A stretch of 64,000 nucleotides of DNA from Steromphala cineraria (Eukaryota; Mollusca; Gastropoda; Trochida; Trochidae). This document shows, piece by piece, positions 57,721 through 64,000 of this stretch (within the stretch, counting starts at the first letter, position 1; every line of letters starts with the position of its first letter). The stretch spans positions 76,101,338 through 76,165,337 of the forward strand of contig OU744720.1 in NCBI GenBank assembly GCA_916613615.1, written 5' to 3'. The notes under the pieces are model-generated. The model did no database searches, was not told the DNA's origin, and worked only from the letters and a program-made list of their open reading frames with translations. The translations under genes were made by a program, and so were the position numbers.

Positions 57721-59940
57721 GACATGTTTGCCAGATGCAAGACTATCTCTTATCTGCTCTGTTTTTGTTCACAAGAGTTTCCAAGTTCGTTCTATTCGTC
57801 CTTGTCCGTTTATCCCAACCAACTCCCTCCTCCTCTTCCATTGTCTATTTGCACAGGTACTTCTGACATCTGTAGGTATTCAGAATGTGGCTTCACATAA
57901 CCTCATTCTAACTTTATTTTTAACATTTTTGTTGGAAACCTTAGTTCTGTACCATGCCCAAATAAGATGTATTTACAAATTTGTGAATTTAACCAAAGAA
58001 GAACATAGAAACATCTTTGATTTAACCCTAAGAGAAACATTATAATGTCATTAAATGTTAATTAAAACACCAAAATCGAGATTCCCTAAAACTATAAATA
58101 TTCGATTAAATATGATCACACAATAATCAAATGCTTTTACAATGACAACGTATTGTAAAAGTCTTGGCTAACTGGACCAGTTTTGACCCAGTTACCAGAG
58201 ACAGGGATGCCATTGTCCGCGAAGGCCCGTATCACACAGCAAATATTTAACAAGTTGACAGTTAGTGTCTGACCGCTGACTGCCGGTGCAAACACAACAC
58301 CAGAGGCGCTGGCTTTACATCGTCCTGGCGCACGGTGATGACAAGGACATGGCGATCTATCATTCATCATTTGCAATTTGAGTCTGCTTGACGTTATTTT
58401 AAAATGGGTGGAATATATGTTAGATTCAATTTCAGCTCCTTTTTCTTAAAAATGAATATAATCACGATTGTTAAATAAGACCATTTATTAAATATTGTAT
58501 GTGTTTTATTTTTGTGTGTGGTTCTATGTTCATAGTGGGTATGCATATACATTATTGTTTAAATTTGTTAATGAATGTCTTTTTTGTAATATTTTAATTC
58601 AAATCATTTGTGATCATGGCTTAAATTTTCAAAGTGTCACACTCTTAAAAGTGTCCGACTAAAATGACATATCTGACACTATAATAACCATTATGAACGT
58701 TATAAGTAAGAAGGATCGATATCAAAATCATACATCATAAAATATAATATATAGTACATGAAGATAACACAGTGTTTCATTACATATATATAATACAATA
58801 TTTAAAGGCTGATTGATACATTTTGCTATACATGCTATAGACTGTAGCGGCGATGGATTTGTCAGCTCTGAGTAAGCAATGTAATTGCAAGAAACATGGA
58901 GCCGTATTGACGATCAGTGAAACTACAGATGTTATTCCTGATACTTAGAACAATCTTTTTATATTGAGCATGATTCTGCAACGTAATCAACTGAAAAAGT
59001 AAAGTTTGACAGGGCAAAAGAAATTATTGATCTTAGATTAGATTAACGACATTGGCTTCCGGATAAAACATTATACCTGCATGACGATTTCCCAAGGGTT
59101 AAAAACTGTTGAACAAATAATTGAAAACTGAAAGAAGCACAAATGTTAATGAAACCTAAGGTAAAAACGTTACAGTAATTCATACTATATAGTTCACCGA
59201 TGTAAGAGCCTTAGTAATTGTCTGACATGAACAAACATATTGAAAACTATACATTTGTCATGTCATTTTTACAATCCCTATATACTCTTAGCACTAAAAC
59301 TAACACTAGTAATGTGTAAATCAGAATCTAAAATAAATATATTTAAAACTGTGATACAAAAGAGGACTCACATCAGTTCTTTATTTCATATTTTTGGTTT
59401 TCATTCGCGAACATTTCAAGTTGTTGACGTTTTACTCTAAAACTAAAATGTGCAGGCGTTTATTTATAAGTCAAACATTCTTCTTATTTTTTGTATGTGT
59501 TTTATTTTCAATAAAATTGTTGATTATAATATTTGCATAAATTCATTTATATGATTTTAAACTGGTTATAGACATATTGTGTACAATAAATGAGCCTCAT
59601 TCTTCACAAAAATATTGGTGGGGGTCATTTTGGTGTAAAATTCAATTCATACCCTGCCTTCATCAAACATTGACATTTTAACTAGGGAATCGCTCTTTAT
59701 TTTATGTGATTACAGTAACATCAATAAACTGTTAAATATATACTGAACAAATACAATCAAGAATATGTAAAAAAATTTAATAATGAATATTAATATATTT
59801 CTTCATTGATCACCCGATGACATAGTATCATATTTTCTAGTATTCTTAGCTCATTTTGTTCAGCATTATGGACTTTAACATATGAATATCAAGAAAAAGG
59901 CATAATTCTTCTTATCACAATAAAATCCTTCAGTAGAATG
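57721..59940. other. Gene-free stretch with a GC-richer patch at 58150-58380
   Basis: A plus-strand open frame (57728-58045, 105 codons) follows the retroposon tail and has no recognisable domain. A minus-strand frame (58376-58137) coincides with the GC-richer patch (GCCGGTGCAAACACAACACC) and also lacks a recognisable domain. Confidence 0.3.
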
Positions 59941-59954
59941 GTCATGTAACTAGT

Positions 59955-60120
59955 GTCATCAACCCGTCATCAGCCGTGGCGCCAACCAGCAGGATATTGT
60001 TGTATTCTAGTTGTACAACTTGTATTCCCTGCTGGCGCATTATGCAAATGACACACATCCCTGCTATTCCTGCAGTAAATGAGTATTCCCTTCCGGGGCA
60101 GCTGCCTTTTGCAGTCATTT
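59955..60120. promoter_or_regulatory. Candidate regulatory island with POU octamer and hairpin
   Basis: ATGCAAAT (60042-60049) is a perfect octamer, the site of POU/Oct factors. CCAGCAGG (59986-59993) and CCTGCTGG (60028-60035) form a perfect 8-bp stem around a 34-base loop that contains a TTGTACAA palindrome. The patch is GC-richer than its neighbours. A minus-strand open frame (60130-59942) is not recognisable. Confidence 0.35.
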
Positions 60121-61329
60121 TTATGTGCATCTTTTTTCATGACATTACGAGAAACGAAACAAACTCAACCAAGTTCTGATGAAACAACGATCAAAACATT
60201 CATTAATTTCTGTTATATAGGTTTTAATAAGTGCATGTGTTAGTGCTAGCTGAATTTAATCTCATCTCTTACATTATATATGTTTATATTGTGATTATTG
60301 GAAGTGTTTGAGTGGCTTTATATTACGTTAGGGTGATATTCTAAAATGTGTAATGTTAACTATTCTTTCTAATGAAACCATATTGCCTGACATTTTAAAC
60401 TTTTGACATTTTAACACGATTATGTGTTATATTAGTTGTCTTTGGTATGTTTCTGTTGCTGTGAAACTATATTCCATGTTGATATTTTTTAACTTTGAAA
60501 GGTCAACTATCACTCAAAATGGCAGATATAAATGAAGATAGATTTAAACCTGATACATTCATATATTTTTATGTAACAGAATAATCAAGTAGTGAAATTA
60601 ACGTAGAGCAATTCCATAACACAAATATTATATTACATAAATTTTAACAATACAATGAGAGGAGATGATAAGAATAAATGAAGAATATGGAATGAATGGT
60701 GTTTCAGTGTGCCATAAAATTAAGTGTTAACACGCTGATATTTTACATATGTTGTTCAGTGTATAGGTTGCAATAGGCTTTTAGTTCCAATAAACATATT
60801 TCACTGCATATTAATAAAAAACATCGAAAATGGAAATTTGTAGCAAAACTCATTTGCAGTAATGAGTTTTGAAATATATAACACTCATATCTCATGTCTG
60901 TCAAATTAATCGTCTTCATTTGCCTTAAAAAGTTTCTTAATGGTTTCTACATTCACTGGAACACATAAAATACTTAAAAATACAAACATGTCTTCATGTT
61001 TAATTAAATAACATCTGGGTTGAATGGAAGCGTGTTACATAAGTGTGTTCCCAATTGAAACTCATTCTTTGAAACCATTTGGATTTGATACAATATATTG
61101 CATTCTATATACCAATCGTGCAGAACATTCTAGAGGAAACAACTTCAAAGAATTTTATTAGCGGGTTTCACTGTCACAATATCCAGTTATGAAATCAAAC
61201 TCTTTGAACACTTAATTACCATTTCAGTTCTTCATTTAAGGAAATTCGTTCTTAAAACATAAACCGAAAGCTTTCTATTAAACATAATTTGAAAATATGT
61301 TATGACTTGACACGCTATTTCGAAATTCA
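60121..61329. other. AT-rich gene-free stretch
   Basis: Nothing is recognised. Confidence 0.4.
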
Positions 61330-62310
61330 ATTTCGATATGAATGAAAGGGAAGCAGGGAGGCGAAACGGCTTCAGCCATTAAAAGCACATTACTCGGAAA
61401 GAACCTAAACAACCTTGGCCCTTAAATACGGCGGATAATACAGCTTGGAAACAATAGACTTTCCGTGTTATTCCACTTCGAACATTGGGTCAATATTAAC
61501 TTTCCTTGTTCATCAAAATGTATTTATTAAAGAGTCAATTTACTCTCCTTGGGAGAATGATTATCCCAGATCGAATAAATTCTTTGCTCAGTTTATGGAT
61601 TCAGCTAGTCTCCAGCTAATTGACATTGCTCGTAAACTATAACGTATAGCATTATAAACCTGTCGCAAGCATAGCCATCTTCGTCATTAATCTCCAAACT
61701 GTTATTTTCATTCGTTTCGGAAAGGTATCTAGTATGGTAGCGATTCTGGGGCTATTATTAGAGCACCTCGGAAGGGCATGTTTATACCAGACCCTATGAA
61801 GTCAGACCTATCCACCAGAAGACTTATCATATTGTGCTTGCTTACATAACATAAATCAAAGCCAGAACTCGAGCGATTATTATCCATCACAACATACTGC
61901 AGAGACGGAGAGAGCTAAACAAAGATATATCCGCCCTAAGCATGTTACATATGATATACACAACTAAAGATACACAAGTCAGCTTGCATACCAAGCGTTC
62001 TTGGCAGACCGCCAAGTTCGTCGGACCATAGCGTCAGCCAATCATATGACAGAGATCACAAAACTCGTAATCTCATTGGGCACCCACATCGATCAAATTG
62101 GGCTATAATGAAGTCTGCCTTTGTCAGATCTCGCTGGCATGTCTCTTCAGGCGAACAGGGCGCCAGTTGAACAGGCTTCTATATTACCACGCACTACAGC
62201 CCGGCGCTTGTGGTGAAGAAATGAATTTCACTTCGCCTCGATCTTTCATTTACATAGCTGTGTGTGATTTAGCATTAGCGAGACAGAGCGCGTAGCGTGG
62301 GTCATGAGGT
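61330..62310. other. GC-richer island with several CCAAT boxes
   Basis: CAGCCAATC at 62034-62042 (followed by CATATG) faces ATTGG at 62075-62079 and 62097-62101. The block around 62000-62300 is non-repetitive and contains CTATAATG and CGCCAGTTG words. A short open frame (62098-62295, plus) is not convincing. Candidate enhancer or promoter. Confidence 0.35.
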
Positions 62311-64000
62311 TCACGTATACATGTAAATTAGGTACAAACTATTCATGTTCTGAAGCCCTGAGCCTAGACCAAGCATGAATAAACAGCATAATTATTCTGT
62401 ATTCACGAATAAAGCGAGTAAAACGGTGATAAAACTTGTAATTGTATGATGCAATAACAATAATCTTTTATGTAGATAAAAAGTTTATGGGACATATTTC
62501 TTATTAATGTATGCGCATGAGTCAATGTGTGTTTGAATTTTATCTTCAGACTCTCAAGCAAGTCGTTAAATCTTGTAATATAAGTGATTTATATCCTTAA
62601 AGGTCAAATGATATTTCACAAGGGTATCTTGTTTTAGTTATTTAAGAATATCCACATTTATTTCCTTTTTTCATATCCACTTAATATAAGTGCTAAAAAT
62701 CTTTCTCAATGCATGAGATAAGTTTGGAGAGTTTTTTGGTTAACATAACACGTCTCTTTCTTTTAAAAACTTGCGAAAAAACATTCTAAATTTACGTTGC
62801 ATAGTAATCTATATTGGCAGGGTGTTCAAAATAGACGTAGAAGATATCATAAAGTAGACAATATGGTATGAATCATAACAAATATCTCTCAGATTAGTAA
62901 TACATCGCAAAGACACTAAACAGAAGACGAAACTACAGAGTGTTATCGATTACGAGTGTTTTTATTTGTCGTAGTCGCTACCGAACATTATGAGATTTCA
63001 TTTAATGGCGATTTTATCAAGTAAAAAGCGATTCAAACGCCTTTATGATGTCGATGTAGCTTTATCGTTAGTAAAGATTATATTTCATTGTAATGCATTG
63101 ACATTATCCACATTGCTGTGATCTTTATATCTTGACTCTGCATGTAAATATTATTTATAATCTCACAACAACATGTTTTAATTTGTTACAATCAGCCAGC
63201 TCTGTAACATGTAACCATGGAAACTAATTCATTTAGCTAAAGCTAAATATTTCCCTCAGCTTTGTGAAAAGAAACTGTCAAGCTTTATTACAGCTGTTCT
63301 CAAAAGCAAGACTCCTTGTCAATTAAAATCAGCGTCGAAGAAGAACACAATACAAGGCTAAATTATGCAGGAGAGAATTTAAATCACGGCAGTATAATTC
63401 ATTATCCAGAATGAATGATTCTAATATGGCAATTTTCTTGGTCATTCATCGAGGAAGGTAATTAGGTGCCTTGATTGAAGCTGGAGACTACAACGCGTAG
63501 AATTGGCAGACAGAAAGGGCTTATCACAAGGCCCCTAGTCGCTGAGAGTTACATTACTGTGTTACTTTATGTTTTATTCATTACGTCACGTGACTCCAAG
63601 CTCAGGGCAGGGATATTCATTTCAGTTATTCCCTTTTAACATCGAGTAAAAGGCAGCGCCACATGCAAAGCGGTATTATTGTAACCTAACTCGCAAGGAA
63701 GAGAGAATTTGTTTGGCTAGATGGATTGAATTGCAAATTGGCAATGACAAAGAATCAAAGCAAATCGGATCTTAAGATTAAGGAAATGAAAAGTTGTAAT
63801 GTCATTCGGATTTGATCTTTTAATATAATTATTTTCTTTACATCGCTAGAACAGAGGTACATAGAATATGTTATGTGTGATTTGTGTCATATTGTTCTTA
63901 ATTGATATTATGAGCCCTTTTGTTGAAAGTTGTTAAAAGATTCGGGTTTCTGTGGATTTATATGCAAAGTGAATATGAATCGTGAATCCTTTTCTTTGAA
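62311..64000. other. Gene-free stretch with a GC-richer patch at 63400-63680
   Basis: The patch includes TCATTATCCAGAATGAATGA and TTACGTCACGTGACTCC (near 63579), the latter combining an E-box CACGTG with CRE/AP-1-like halves. The rest is AT-rich with no gene visible to the window end. Confidence 0.3.

Noticed and set aside
57728..58045. 105-codon plus-strand frame after a retroposon tail, possibly a LINE C-terminus
   Set aside because: The ending loosely resembles LINE C-termini, but no knuckle or other diagnostic motif is present.
58137..58376. Possible coding exon in a GC-richer patch (minus strand)
   Set aside because: No recognised domain and no partner exon; I kept it only as a non-coding patch.

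Overview
This is animal nuclear DNA: AT-rich, with spliced genes, dispersed decayed non-LTR retrotransposons, MITE-like DNA elements, minisatellites and microsatellites. The style of the repeats and the frequent ACATGTA words suggest a lophotrochozoan, most likely a mollusc such as a bivalve. That assignment is inference, because no species-specific marker is present.

The only host gene I can support is a complete three-exon opsin on the minus strand, with its start at 7213 and its stop at 3498. Its exons join in phase across GT-AG introns to give about 340 residues. The protein has the TM3 DRY motif, the disulphide cysteines, the retinal-binding lysine in TM7 and NPxxY. Intron 1 carries a deleted Tc1-type transposon. 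Two perfect CRE palindromes and one near-CRE lie within 300 bp upstream of the start codon.

Region by region: 1-2737 is a broken L1/Tx1-type LINE. 2738-7690 is the opsin locus. 7937-8899 is a G-rich-ended DNA element (element 1). 9176-9980 is the 3' part of another LINE. 10-39 kb is gene-poor, with several minisatellites and MITE-like elements, a decayed satellite at 34.9-35.5 kb and a CpG-rich 32-bp-period array at 37.5 kb. 39.6-46.2 kb is a retrotransposon cluster: several LINE 3' ends of related type, one split by a second G-rich-ended element (element 2, 40142-41431) whose removal with one TA restores the LINE frame. 47.5-50 kb has a TTAA-flanked MITE, a second copy of the 32-bp-period array and a seven-unit degenerate array. 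50-64 kb holds no recognisable gene.

The large gene-poor part (about 12-39 kb and 50-64 kb) is punctuated by short islands, richer in GC and less repetitive, that carry CCAAT pairs, TAATTA, GATTA, octamer and YY1-like words but no convincing coding exons. I read these as candidate distal regulatory or conserved non-coding elements, possibly of a developmental gene outside the window. This is unproven without a cross-species alignment.
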